A stretch of DNA of 64,000 nucleotides from CAZDWZ01 sp964509425 (GTDB lineage: Bacteria > Bdellovibrionota_C > UBA2361 > SZUA-149 > CAZDWZ01): assembly GCA_964509425.1 (NCBI GenBank), contig CAZDWZ010000005.1, positions 62,001-126,000 of the forward strand, read 5' to 3'. Of the stretch, positions 25,839 through 33,740 are shown one piece after another; the stretch's first letter is position 1, and each line of letters starts with the position of its first letter. Both the position numbers and the translations under genes were made by a program. The notes beneath the pieces are model-generated. The model made no database searches. It saw only the letters and a program-made list of their open reading frames with translations, and was not told the DNA's origin.

Positions 25839-25865
25839 TGCTCCGGCACAATTTGTGCCGGAGCA
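25839..25865 (+). terminator. Hairpin downstream of GC-rich orphan 1
   Basis: TGCTCCGGCACAA and its perfect reverse complement are separated by one base, 45 bp after the stop codon. Only a short T-run follows (AAGTTTTATC), so termination is plausible but not certain. Confidence 0.5.
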
Positions 25866-25969
25866 CCCGGGAAAGTTTTATCAGGTAAGCAAATCATGGA
25901 ACGGAGCGAGGTCACTTCCCTCGATCTCCTCTCAGAGCAATTTTTCAAAGAAAGGTCACCGCAGTGAAG

Positions 25970-26458
25970 CTAATCCCTCTTCGCGATCTCGTTGATGATC
26001 TTAAAGTGGTGATGGTTGTGAATGGTGAGAAACCGAAGCGACTGTTTTACGTTCAGCCGATTGAAATACGGATGATTCAGGATGAGCGTGTTTTCAGGGG
26101 GTTTTTCAATTTTCATCCGCCACTCGGAGAGTTGTTTCCGGCAGTGCACGAGAAGTGCAAGTAACTCCGATGCCGATTTTTTCTCTCCGCGAACTCTCTC
26201 CGGAGATTCACCCTTCCCCCGGGGGATAAGCTTGGTAAGCAGCACCACGCGGCCGAGCATATTGACTCCATCGCCCTCGAGCGCTTCTCCCTTCAATAAA
26301 GACCCAAGCACCAGGCCACAGACTTTCAAGAGGTGATCGAGGTGTTGGGCGACGGACCAACTTGAGATTGCCGGCACAGTTGTGGCGACAAAGTCCTCAC
26401 CACGAGCGATGTACACTTCCACCTCGAGAAATTGCTCTTGAATACTGTCTTCAATCAT
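25970..26458 (-). CDS. DinB-superfamily protein (DUF1569-like)
   Basis: 162 residues forming the expected four-helix bundle. The metal-ligand-like histidines are in SVAQHLDHL near residue 38 and HNHHHFKII near the C-terminus. DinB-fold proteins include bacillithiol/mycothiol-dependent transferases; the substrate here is unknown. Its ATG overlaps the anti-sigma gene by ATGA, so it is part of the sigma operon and may be its stress-response effector. Confidence 0.75.
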   Translation of the reverse strand: MIEDSIQEQFLEVEVYIARGEDFVATTVPAISSWSVAQHLDHLLKVCGLVLGSLLKGEALEGDGVNMLGRVVLLTKLIPRGKGESPERVRGEKKSASELLALLVHCRKQLSEWRMKIEKPPENTLILNHPYFNRLNVKQSLRFLTIHNHHHFKIINEIAKRD

Positions 26459-26709
26459 TTCTCTTCTGTCTTGCTTTTGATGGCGTCTTTGAGTTTTTGC
26501 TTAAATGTTTCGCTCGTTTCGCAGATTGATTGTTTCTTCTCTTCGGGGAGGCCCAGTATTGCCTTTCTTATCGTTCCGAGGTTTCTTCGAAACTGTTCGC
26601 AAAATTCGCAGACAAAGAGATGAATCCTGAGCTGAAATTGCTCACGAAGCGAGAGTGGCTCGTCGGCCTCTTTCGAGATCAGCTCCGCTGCTCTTTTGCA
26701 GGAAATCAT
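26455..26709 (-). CDS. Zinc-finger anti-sigma factor (zf-HC2 type), soluble
   Basis: 84 residues. SCKRAAELIS at the N-terminus and RIHLFVCEFCEQF near residue 30 supply the Cys...HxxxCxxC ligand set of ZAS-type anti-sigma factors. There is no membrane helix, so it should act in the cytosol, perhaps as a redox sensor like RsrA. The start shares one base with the stop of the ECF sigma gene, and the stop overlaps the DinB gene by four. Confidence 0.85.
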   Translation of the reverse strand: MISCKRAAELISKEADEPLSLREQFQLRIHLFVCEFCEQFRRNLGTIRKAILGLPEEKKQSICETSETFKQKLKDAIKSKTEEK

Positions 26710-27311
26710 CAGCCTCTCACCGCTTCGGGATTCTTCAGCCAGTTAACGTGAAGACATTGTTGGAGCTCGGTTCGCGCGCGAAAAAGCAGGACTCCGACAT
26801 GATTGCTTTTGAGATTGAGCTTGTCCGCGATCTCGTCTCGACTGAGTTCGTCCATTTCTTTAAGGAGAAAAATTTCCCGAAACCGTTGAGGGAGTTTCGA
26901 AAGGCAATCCTGCAAGGCGGCCATGAACTGACGATTTTGAACGGCGACTTCTGGTGACAGATTCCACGAAAGTGGACCGGTGCTCACATGCCAATGCTCG
27001 TGCGAGTCAAATAGGTGTTCGAGATTTTCCTGCTCCAGATGTGATTCGTCGACGGGTGTCTCACGCACCTTCTTGCGGATGCGATCCATGATCTTATGGC
27101 GCAGGATGCCCACGAGCCATGTTCGGGGTGAGCTGCGGGCTTCGAATTTCCTGAAACCTTCGACGGCTGCCAAAAATGTTTCTTGAACGACATCTTCCGC
27201 GACATCCCGGGCACGAAAGTAGCGAAGTGCATATTGAAGCAGGTACTCCGAGTGCTCTTCGACCCAGATACAGAGTTCCTGAGAAGTTTGCGGTTGGGTG
27301 TCTGAGTTCAT
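26709..27311 (-). CDS. ECF-type RNA polymerase sigma factor
   Basis: About 200 residues. Region 2 reads LLQYALRYFRARDVAEDVVQETFLAA and TWLVGILRHKIMDRIRKK; region 4 reads LSKLPQRFREIFLLKEMDELSRDEIADKLNLKSNHVGVLLFRARTEL. It is co-encoded with its zinc anti-sigma factor, which should hold it inactive until an oxidative or metal signal. ATG 27311 follows GAGGTGGAG at a somewhat long spacing; a GTG six codons earlier is the alternative. Target promoters not identified. Confidence 0.92.
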   Translation of the reverse strand: MNSDTQPQTSQELCIWVEEHSEYLLQYALRYFRARDVAEDVVQETFLAAVEGFRKFEARSSPRTWLVGILRHKIMDRIRKKVRETPVDESHLEQENLEHLFDSHEHWHVSTGPLSWNLSPEVAVQNRQFMAALQDCLSKLPQRFREIFLLKEMDELSRDEIADKLNLKSNHVGVLLFRARTELQQCLHVNWLKNPEAVRG

Positions 27312-27371
27312 TCGAATTTTGTACTCCACCTCATTCTCTCAATCAAGCAATCGACGAATTATCGGATGCGG

Positions 27372-30008
27372 TTATGCTTTCTCGCTCACCAGTCTCTTTC
27401 CATAGTCCTTCGGAATGAAGAGCTTTGCAATCAGGCCGGTCCATCCAGTCTGATGTGACGCCCCGATGCCTTGACCGGTGTCACCGTGAAAATATTCGTG
27501 AAACGGAATGTAGTTCTTAAAATGCTCGTTGTCTTGGAACAACTTCTCCGTGCCGAACACCGGCCGCTGTCCGTTTTCGTCTTTGAGAAAGATTTTCGTC
27601 AAGCGGGTGGCAATCTCGTCCGAGGCGTCCGCAATGGTGACCATCTTCCCGGAGCCCGTCGGGCATTCCACCTTAAAATCGTTTCCATAGTAGTGATGGA
27701 ATTTTTGGAGAGCCTCGATCAGCAGATAATTTACGGGCGCCCAGATCGGCCCGCGCCAGTTCGAGTTTCCTCCGAACAATCCCGAGTCGGATTCACCCGG
27801 AAGATATGAGACCGATAAGGTGCCCATCCCCGTGTGAAACTCATAGGGAAACTTCTCGTGAAACTTCGAAACTGACCGCACTCCATATGGGGAGAGGAAT
27901 TCGTCTTCACTGAGGACACGTCGGAGTATGGATTTCATGCGGTGTCCGCGGACGAGTGAGAGCAGCCGACTTTCACCCCGGCCGGGCTCCTGCCAGCGGG
28001 AAACGAGAGCGGCAAGATCCGGTCGGTTTTCAAGTAGCCACTCAAGCCGTCGAGTGAAATTAGGTGCGTGCGCGAGAAGCTCGGGCTCGAGAACTTCGAC
28101 TGCGAAGAGCGGAATAATCCCGACCATCGAGTGAATCTTGATTGGATTCAAGCTTCCGTCTTCGCCGTGAAGAACGTCGTAGTAGAACTTATCCTTATCG
28201 TCCCACAGATCAATTCCCTCGTTGCCGATGTTGATCATCGCCTTCGATATGAGAAGGAAGTGCTCGAAAAACTTCGTTGCCAAATCTTCATACACGGCGT
28301 TTTCTTTCGCGAGCTCGAGCGCGATGCGCATGAGATTGAGCGAATACATCGCGACCCACGCGGTGGCATCGGATTGCTCGATATGTCCGCCCATCGGGAG
28401 CGGCGCACTTCGATCGAACACTCCGATGTTATCGAGCCCGAGAAATCCGCCCTGAAAGATATTGTGATTGTCCTCGTCCTTCCGGTTCACCCACCAGGTG
28501 AAATTCAACATCAATTTATGGAAAACGCGCTCAAGAAAATCGCGATCACCTTTTCCATTAATCTTCTCGTCTATTTTATACACGCGCCAAGTCGCCCAGC
28601 CGTGAACCGGCGGGTTGACGTCGCCAAAGTTCCATTCATAAGCCGGGAGCTGTCCGTTTGGGTGCATGTACCATTCATGCGTGAGAAGCTCGAGCTGCCG
28701 CTTGGCGAAATCAGTATCCAGCATCGCCAGCGGAATGCAGTGGAAGGCGAGGTCCCAAGCTGCAAACCACGGGTACTCCCATTTATCAGGCATCGAAATA
28801 ATGTCGGCGCAGTTTACGTGTGACCATCCACTGTTTCGCTTTTTCTTCCGATTTGCCGGAGGAGGAAGATGCCCGGGGTCTCCGTCGAGCCAGCGTCGAA
28901 CGTTGTAGCGGAAATATTGTTTTGTCCACAGCATACCGCCGAATGCTTGCCGCTGAATCAGCTTTGCGTCGGCACTCGGAACGCAGTGCTGAAGGTCGTC
29001 ATAGAATTCATCACATTCGCTTTTACGCGTCGAAAACAGTGCGTCAAAATTCGAGAACGCGTTTCTTGCCGCGCTGCTCGAGAGTCGAAGGCGAATCGTT
29101 TGAGTCTCGCCGGCTGAAAGTGTGAGTTGATAGCGAACCGCGGCTTTTGTTCCCTCGAGCTCGGGATTGACCGCGGACCGATCATTTTCAACAACATAGT
29201 TGTTGATGCCGTCTTTAAAATAGCCGGGGACCGGCGAAGTTTGAAAAAGTCGCTCAGAATTTGTTTCGTTTTCGCAGAATAGGACTTCCGCTTTCCCGTC
29301 GAACGACAAGAAATAGGCTCCAATCTTTTCTTGTTGCGCAGAAATTTTCCCGCCGTCCATCCTGAGAACCGGCTTTGTTCCATCGCCCCAACTCCATTTA
29401 TTCCGAAACCAAAGCTGAGGCAGGACGTCGAGCTTTGCTGACTCGTTTGAACGGTTCGTGACGGTCAATTTAATGAGAATGTCCCGGGGGTCGCCTTTTG
29501 CGTATTCGATTAAGAGGTCGAAATACCTTCCATCATTGAGGACCCCGGTGTCGACGAGATCGTATTCTCGTTCCTTCTTTGAGCGCTCTCGATTATTTTT
29601 TCTCAGTTCGTCGTAAGGAAACTGCGCGATCGGATACTTATACAACATCCGCATGTAGGAGTGAGTGGGGGAACTATCCAGGTAGTAATAAATCTCCTTG
29701 ACGTCCTCGCCATGATTGCCTTCGTGACCGGTAAGCCCGAACATTCTCTCTTTGAGAATTGAATCCTTGTGGTTCCAAAACGCCCACGCAAAGCAGAGGA
29801 TCTGCGAATCATCGGAGATCCCCCCAATGCCGTCCTCCCCCCAACGGTATGCCCGGCGTACGGCCATCTCATACGGAAAATACCGCCAGGCGTCGCCATC
29901 ACCACTATAGTCCTCCCGAACGGTTCCCCATTGGCGCTCAGAGAGATAGGGTCCCCAAAGCTTCCACTCCTTCTCTTTGAGCCTGACGTGCTCCGCAGTC
30001 TTATTCAT
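27372..30008 (-). CDS. GH63/MGH-type glucosidase-like glycoside hydrolase
   Basis: 878 residues, cytosolic (no signal peptide), with the (alpha/alpha)6-barrel features of the GH63 glucosidase/mannosylglycerate hydrolase group: WAAWDLAFHCIP-like WDLAFHCIPLAML, GGHIEQSDATAWVAMY, NWRGPIWAPVNYL and EYFHGDTGQGIGASHQTGW. An N-terminal beta domain (about 1-350) precedes the catalytic barrel. The natural substrate is probably an alpha-linked oligosaccharide or compatible solute. GAGGAA precedes the ATG; a longer start at 30068 lacks support. It diverges from the bufferin operon. Confidence 0.88.
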   Translation of the reverse strand: MNKTAEHVRLKEKEWKLWGPYLSERQWGTVREDYSGDGDAWRYFPYEMAVRRAYRWGEDGIGGISDDSQILCFAWAFWNHKDSILKERMFGLTGHEGNHGEDVKEIYYYLDSSPTHSYMRMLYKYPIAQFPYDELRKNNRERSKKEREYDLVDTGVLNDGRYFDLLIEYAKGDPRDILIKLTVTNRSNESAKLDVLPQLWFRNKWSWGDGTKPVLRMDGGKISAQQEKIGAYFLSFDGKAEVLFCENETNSERLFQTSPVPGYFKDGINNYVVENDRSAVNPELEGTKAAVRYQLTLSAGETQTIRLRLSSSAARNAFSNFDALFSTRKSECDEFYDDLQHCVPSADAKLIQRQAFGGMLWTKQYFRYNVRRWLDGDPGHLPPPANRKKKRNSGWSHVNCADIISMPDKWEYPWFAAWDLAFHCIPLAMLDTDFAKRQLELLTHEWYMHPNGQLPAYEWNFGDVNPPVHGWATWRVYKIDEKINGKGDRDFLERVFHKLMLNFTWWVNRKDEDNHNIFQGGFLGLDNIGVFDRSAPLPMGGHIEQSDATAWVAMYSLNLMRIALELAKENAVYEDLATKFFEHFLLISKAMINIGNEGIDLWDDKDKFYYDVLHGEDGSLNPIKIHSMVGIIPLFAVEVLEPELLAHAPNFTRRLEWLLENRPDLAALVSRWQEPGRGESRLLSLVRGHRMKSILRRVLSEDEFLSPYGVRSVSKFHEKFPYEFHTGMGTLSVSYLPGESDSGLFGGNSNWRGPIWAPVNYLLIEALQKFHHYYGNDFKVECPTGSGKMVTIADASDEIATRLTKIFLKDENGQRPVFGTEKLFQDNEHFKNYIPFHEYFHGDTGQGIGASHQTGWTGLIAKLFIPKDYGKRLVSEKA

Positions 30009-30223
30009 TCTTAAAATTCCTCTACCAATCTTAATTGACCTAGATTGTACCTCGACATTCTCAAGCATGCTTCAAACAGTCGCATTGGGGGAAAGATTTG
30101 TTACAGTCTCATACAATTCGCTTTTCGCTGTAATGCCAGGGGGCCTCTTGCTACTAATACCTCGATTACCGTGAGGGAAGACTCCCTTTCGGAAAATACT
30201 GGAACAATTGGAGGATACTGTAC

Positions 30224-30640
30224 ATGAAGAAAAACGGAGCACAGAAAAGTGCTGCCACCTTGGCGCTCGCATCCTTGGTTGCGGGTACTTTCAGCATTGC
30301 AACTGATGAAGCAAAGGCAATCGATTCTCCCACTACCCAGGTTCTCGGGACTGGTGCGTCTCTGAGAACGAATTTGCTGCGGTCGAATCAATTTGCCGCA
30401 CAACCTGCGAATAACCTTTATGCCGATAATAAGGCTGGTGAAGGAAAGTGCGGGGAAGGCAAATGCGGAGAAGGAAAGTGCGGCGAGAAGAAGGTCGCTG
30501 CAGATAAGGCCGGTGAAGGAAAGTGCGGAGAAGGTAAGTGCGGCGAGAAGAAGCAAGCCGCTGCTTCGGCATCCGCGACGGCAACCCCGGCCGCAGACAG
30601 CAAGTCCGGCGAAGGAACTTGCGGGGAGAAAAAGAAATGA
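30224..30640 (+). CDS. bufA: Bufferin/HvfA-type copper-binding RiPP precursor
   Basis: 138 residues. A Sec signal peptide (MKKNGAQK..., hydrophobic core to about residue 32) precedes a low-complexity core with five EGKCG motifs and one EGTCG. EGKC peptides made next to a DUF692 enzyme are known from Haemophilus (HvfA) and Caulobacter (bufferins). There the cysteines are converted to copper-binding heterocycles and the product works in the periplasm. TTGGAGG precedes the ATG. The stop overlaps the DUF692 gene by ATGA. Confidence 0.93.
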   Translation: MKKNGAQKSAATLALASLVAGTFSIATDEAKAIDSPTTQVLGTGASLRTNLLRSNQFAAQPANNLYADNKAGEGKCGEGKCGEGKCGEKKVAADKAGEGKCGEGKCGEKKQAAASASATATPAADSKSGEGTCGEKKK

Positions 30641-31485
30641 AGTTTTCAGGTGTCGGTATCGGCTTTCGCCGCGACATCGCCGGAGTCCTCCTCGACCGAG
30701 AGAGGGGGGACTCCGGTCCCCGGTTTATCGAAGTCGCTCCGGAAAACTGGGTGAACGTCGGCGGACATTGGGGGAAAATTTTCCGCGAGGCGGCTGAGCG
30801 GTTTCCGCTTACCTGCCATGGGCTCTCCCTTTCGTTGGGGAGTCCGGAAGAGCTCGACTGGGATTTTCTGAAGGCTTTGAAGAAATTCTTCCGAGATTAT
30901 CAGGTGCAGGTATATTCTGAGCACCTCAGCTACGCGAAATGCGACAACGCCCATCTCTACGATCTGTTACCGATTCCATTTCGATGGGATGCCGTCGAGC
31001 ATGTATCCGAACGGATTCGCCAAGTGCAAGATTTCCTCGAGCGCCCGATTCTTATCGAGAACGTTTCTTACTACACTCCGGTGATGCCCGAGATGGATGA
31101 GGCAACTTTCATCTCTTCCATCGTGGAGAAGAGTGGATGTTATCTGCTTCTCGACGTGAACAATGTATTCGTGAATGCGTTCAACCATAAATATGATGCG
31201 CGGGAGTTTTTGAAGAGCCTCCCGCTTGATCGCGTAAGAGCCATCCACATGGCCGGTCATGAGCACCGGCATGAGGATCTGATTATCGACACGCACGGTG
31301 CTCCGATTGTCGATCCTGTGTATGAGCTGTTTGATTGGGCCATCCGCAAGTTGGAGCCGGTCCCGGTCTTGCTCGAACGAGACTTTAACTTCAATGACAT
31401 CCCTCAGCTTTTCGGAGAGATAGAAAAGCTCCAGAAAATGGTGGATGAGGCCTGGAATGAAAGTGAAATCGCGCACGCTGCTTGA
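30637..31485 (+). CDS. bufB: DUF692 multinuclear iron oxidase (MNIO), bufferin maturase
   Basis: 282 residues with a TIM-barrel MNIO fold. Metal-ligand motifs of the MbnB/HvfB family are visible: SEHLSYAK, LIENVSYY, LLLDVNNVFVNAFNH, IHMAGHEHRHEDLIIDTHG and LLERDFNF. The family uses two or three irons and O2 to modify precursor cysteines. The ATG overlaps the precursor stop by four bases, and its 3' end overlaps the DUF2063 partner gene, as in other bufABC clusters. Confidence 0.94.
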   Translation: MKFSGVGIGFRRDIAGVLLDRERGDSGPRFIEVAPENWVNVGGHWGKIFREAAERFPLTCHGLSLSLGSPEELDWDFLKALKKFFRDYQVQVYSEHLSYAKCDNAHLYDLLPIPFRWDAVEHVSERIRQVQDFLERPILIENVSYYTPVMPEMDEATFISSIVEKSGCYLLLDVNNVFVNAFNHKYDAREFLKSLPLDRVRAIHMAGHEHRHEDLIIDTHGAPIVDPVYELFDWAIRKLEPVPVLLERDFNFNDIPQLFGEIEKLQKMVDEAWNESEIAHAA

Positions 31486-32290
31486 GCCGTCGACCTACTC
31501 GGCTATGCAGGAACTCTCTCGAGTCGCTCTCACGGGCGAAAATATTGTTCCCGAAGGGGCTCGGCCCGATCGCGTGCAGGTTTATCATGACCTCGTCTGG
31601 GGCGCTTTCGAAGACACACTTGAGAAGGGATATCCGCTTGCGTTTGCGCTTCTCGGCGCCCTTCCTTCGGCACACGCTGAATCAGCGTGGCTCGAGCTAA
31701 TTAAAGCGTTCGTTGCTTCGGCGCCGAAGACGTCTCCGCTTCTCTGGCAGATGCCCGCTGAGCTTGTTGAGTTCAGCCACCGCGAACAATTTGCGGAACG
31801 ATTCAACACTCCCTGGCTCGATGACCTTCTCCGATTTGAGTGGATGGAAATCGAAGTGCATATGATGCCCGATGGCGAGCTTCCCGATAAATTTCGCGCG
31901 TACGGTGAATCACCTGATGAGAGACTTTCCGGCAAGCTGGTCCTCAATCCGGATTTCCAGATTCTTGTTACCGAATATCCTGTGTTTCGTTCGCTCGAGC
32001 CGCACGTATTGAATACCCGCGGACGATATTTCGTACTCGGTTTTCGACATCGAGAGACGTGTAAGGTTCATTTTGTCGAGTTGACGCCCCAGCTTGTTGT
32101 CTGCGTCGAATGGCTCGCTGAAGAGCCTCGCACTTTGGATTCAGTCTTCGAGACGCTGTCTCAAGTCCAGCCTGAGCCAGTGGACGGTCTTTCGCTTTTA
32201 AGGTCTCTCTATAGTCTTGCGCGCGAGGGGATGATTCTCGGCTCGATCGAGAGCGGAACAGCCGCTCCTCGACTTCAAAAAACTTCGTAA
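31457..32290 (+). CDS. bufC: DUF2063 partner protein of the bufferin maturase
   Basis: 277 residues. The N-terminal helical domain (YHDLVWGAFEDTLEKGYPLAFALLG) matches DUF2063, which recruits the RiPP precursor to the MNIO. The C-terminal region (about 120-277) is a mixed RRE-like part. GATGAGG lies 6 bases before the chosen ATG, and the start lies inside the end of bufB. It is required with BufB for cysteine modification in characterised systems. Confidence 0.9.
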   Translation: MKVKSRTLLEPSTYSAMQELSRVALTGENIVPEGARPDRVQVYHDLVWGAFEDTLEKGYPLAFALLGALPSAHAESAWLELIKAFVASAPKTSPLLWQMPAELVEFSHREQFAERFNTPWLDDLLRFEWMEIEVHMMPDGELPDKFRAYGESPDERLSGKLVLNPDFQILVTEYPVFRSLEPHVLNTRGRYFVLGFRHRETCKVHFVELTPQLVVCVEWLAEEPRTLDSVFETLSQVQPEPVDGLSLLRSLYSLAREGMILGSIESGTAAPRLQKTS

Positions 32291-32341
32291 TAAAAATCTG
32301 TAATCTGCTACTCAGTCGAAAAGTCTTAAGGAGGGCCGATT

Positions 32342-32776
32342 ATGAGGGCGTTGATAGATTTTTATATTCGAATCGCGAGCGGACTACGAAGCTTACCACC
32401 GCTTTTTTTTCGTTTGATCCTTGCGTACGGGTTTTATGGACCTGCGGTGACAAAATGGAAGGGTATCGAGTCCGTAGCGGAGTGGTTCGGATCAATGGGC
32501 ATCCCCGCACCTCTCTTAAACGCCTACATGGCCGCCACCACGGAGATGGCCGGGGTGGTGCTTCTCACCCTGGGCCTTGCTACCAGGTTCATTTCTGTTC
32601 CACTCATGATCGTGATGCTTGTTGCAATCAAGACCGTGCATCTCGAGAATGGATATGAATGCGGCAAGAATGGATTTGAAATTCCATTCTATTATTTCTT
32701 CATGCTGTTTAGTCTCGTCGTCACCGGAGCTGGGGCATTCAGTCTGGATCATTTAATCGCACGAAAGCGAGCTTGA
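32342..32776 (+). CDS. bufD: DoxX-family membrane protein of the bufferin operon
   Basis: 144 residues with four membrane helices: FRLILAYGFYGPAV, MAATTEMAGVVLLTLGLATRF, VPLMIVMLVAI and FYYFFMLFSLVVTGAGAF. DoxX proteins are the usual fourth member of bufferin/Hvf operons and may handle quinol or redox coupling, though this is not established. AAGGAGG is placed well before the ATG. It ends just before the NDH-2 remnant, itself a respiratory-chain flavoprotein. Confidence 0.88.
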   Translation: MRALIDFYIRIASGLRSLPPLFFRLILAYGFYGPAVTKWKGIESVAEWFGSMGIPAPLLNAYMAATTEMAGVVLLTLGLATRFISVPLMIVMLVAIKTVHLENGYECGKNGFEIPFYYFFMLFSLVVTGAGAFSLDHLIARKRA

Positions 32777-32781
32777 TTCTT

Positions 32782-33276
32782 ATGAAGAGAGTCGTGATTC
32801 TTGGTGCCGGTTTTGGTGGGGTTTATACGGCGCTCGAATTCGAGCGCCGGCTCGACCCAAAAGAAGAGATTGAGATTCTTCTCGTCAATGACGAGAATTT
32901 TCTCGAAAGCTCTCGCTAGAAACATCCTCGCGACGTTTGACGAAGCGCCATCGGAGAGCTTTCGTTTCAAAACCATCGGACAACTCGCCTCCTTGAGGAG
33001 AAGGAGAGGTGTGGCGCAGATATTTGGATTTCGATTCTCAGGTTTTATCGCCTGGTGGATGTGGCGAACGATCTATTTGATAAAGCTTCCTCGACTTGAA
33101 AAGCGATTCGGGTGGCGATTGATTGGACCCTCGACATCGTTTTTGCGCCGGACAACGTGCAGCTCCCGAAGTTCCGGAGCGGCAGGCAACGCATTAACGA
33201 AAGTACTGCTCTAGGATTTTCGGAAACCGCGATTCGCCCGGCTCAGAACGAATCACCTGCGATCACGCTCAACTAG
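32782..33276 (+). pseudogene. ndh: Decayed NDH-2-type NADH dehydrogenase
   Basis: The ATG at 32782 opens with MKRVVILGAGFGGVYTALE, the FAD-binding fingerprint of type II NADH dehydrogenase, and stops at 32919. Another frame then continues with KALARNILATFDEAP, FRFKTIGQLASL, GVAQIFGFRFSGFIAWWMWRTIYLIKLPRLEK, which is the C-terminal membrane anchor of the same family. A further shift gives VAIDWTLDIVFAPDNVQLPKF to a stop at 33276. About 260 central codons are missing, plus at least two frameshifts. The residual pieces are well conserved, so decay is recent, or the assembly is wrong here. Confidence 0.88.
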
Positions 33277-33341
33277 TGCACCGACCGTTGAGTTCGCAAT
33301 AAAATGGACTGAAGTAGTTTGCCTTTGTGGTGCCGGCAGCA

Positions 33342-33469
33342 CTAGATGCCATTTCATAAACACCTCTAGACCCCCAGAACTCCAGACCTCCGTGTTAAAA
33401 AGAAAGCAGCTGCCTTCGTTAAAACACGGAGTTCCAGAGTTCGGGAGATATTTATGAAATGGCTTCTAG
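33342..33469. repeat. Long imperfect foldback (MITE-like)
   Basis: The arms pair over about 45 bases: CTAGA at 33342 with 33465-33469, CCATTTCATAAA (33349) with 33451-33462, GAACTC (33377) with 33437-33442, and CTCCGTGTT (33388) with 33423-33431. About 26 bases form the loop. It is non-coding, lies next to a pseudogene, and is adjacent to the second copy of the REP-like palindrome. Confidence 0.6.
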
Positions 33470-33502
33470 ATAATACTGGCTCCGCTGCGCCGAGCGTGCT
33501 GC

Positions 33503-33534
33503 AATTAGTTCGCGGATAATACCGCGAACTAATT
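33503..33534. repeat. REP-like palindromic repeat, copy 2
   Basis: AATTAGTTCGCGG and its perfect 13-bp reverse complement are separated by six bases. Flanks (GCAGCAC/GTGCTGC side) are shared, in inverted orientation, with the repeat at 1299-1350. Confidence 0.65.
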
Positions 33535-33740
33535 AGCGGCAGCACTGGGCCGCGGAGTTTTGTGAAGGCTTCGTGAACATTCCGCGAATTCCGGCGATTC
33601 GCTTGACGAGTGATCACTCCAACCAATACATGTCGACGACAAGATTGAGGTTCGTGTTGAATCTCCTTCGGTTGGACTTGGGCAGTACCGTTTCCGGAAG
33701 ATAAAGAGAGACCAGGCTGGAGTTGTGTGAGAGTCGGTCG

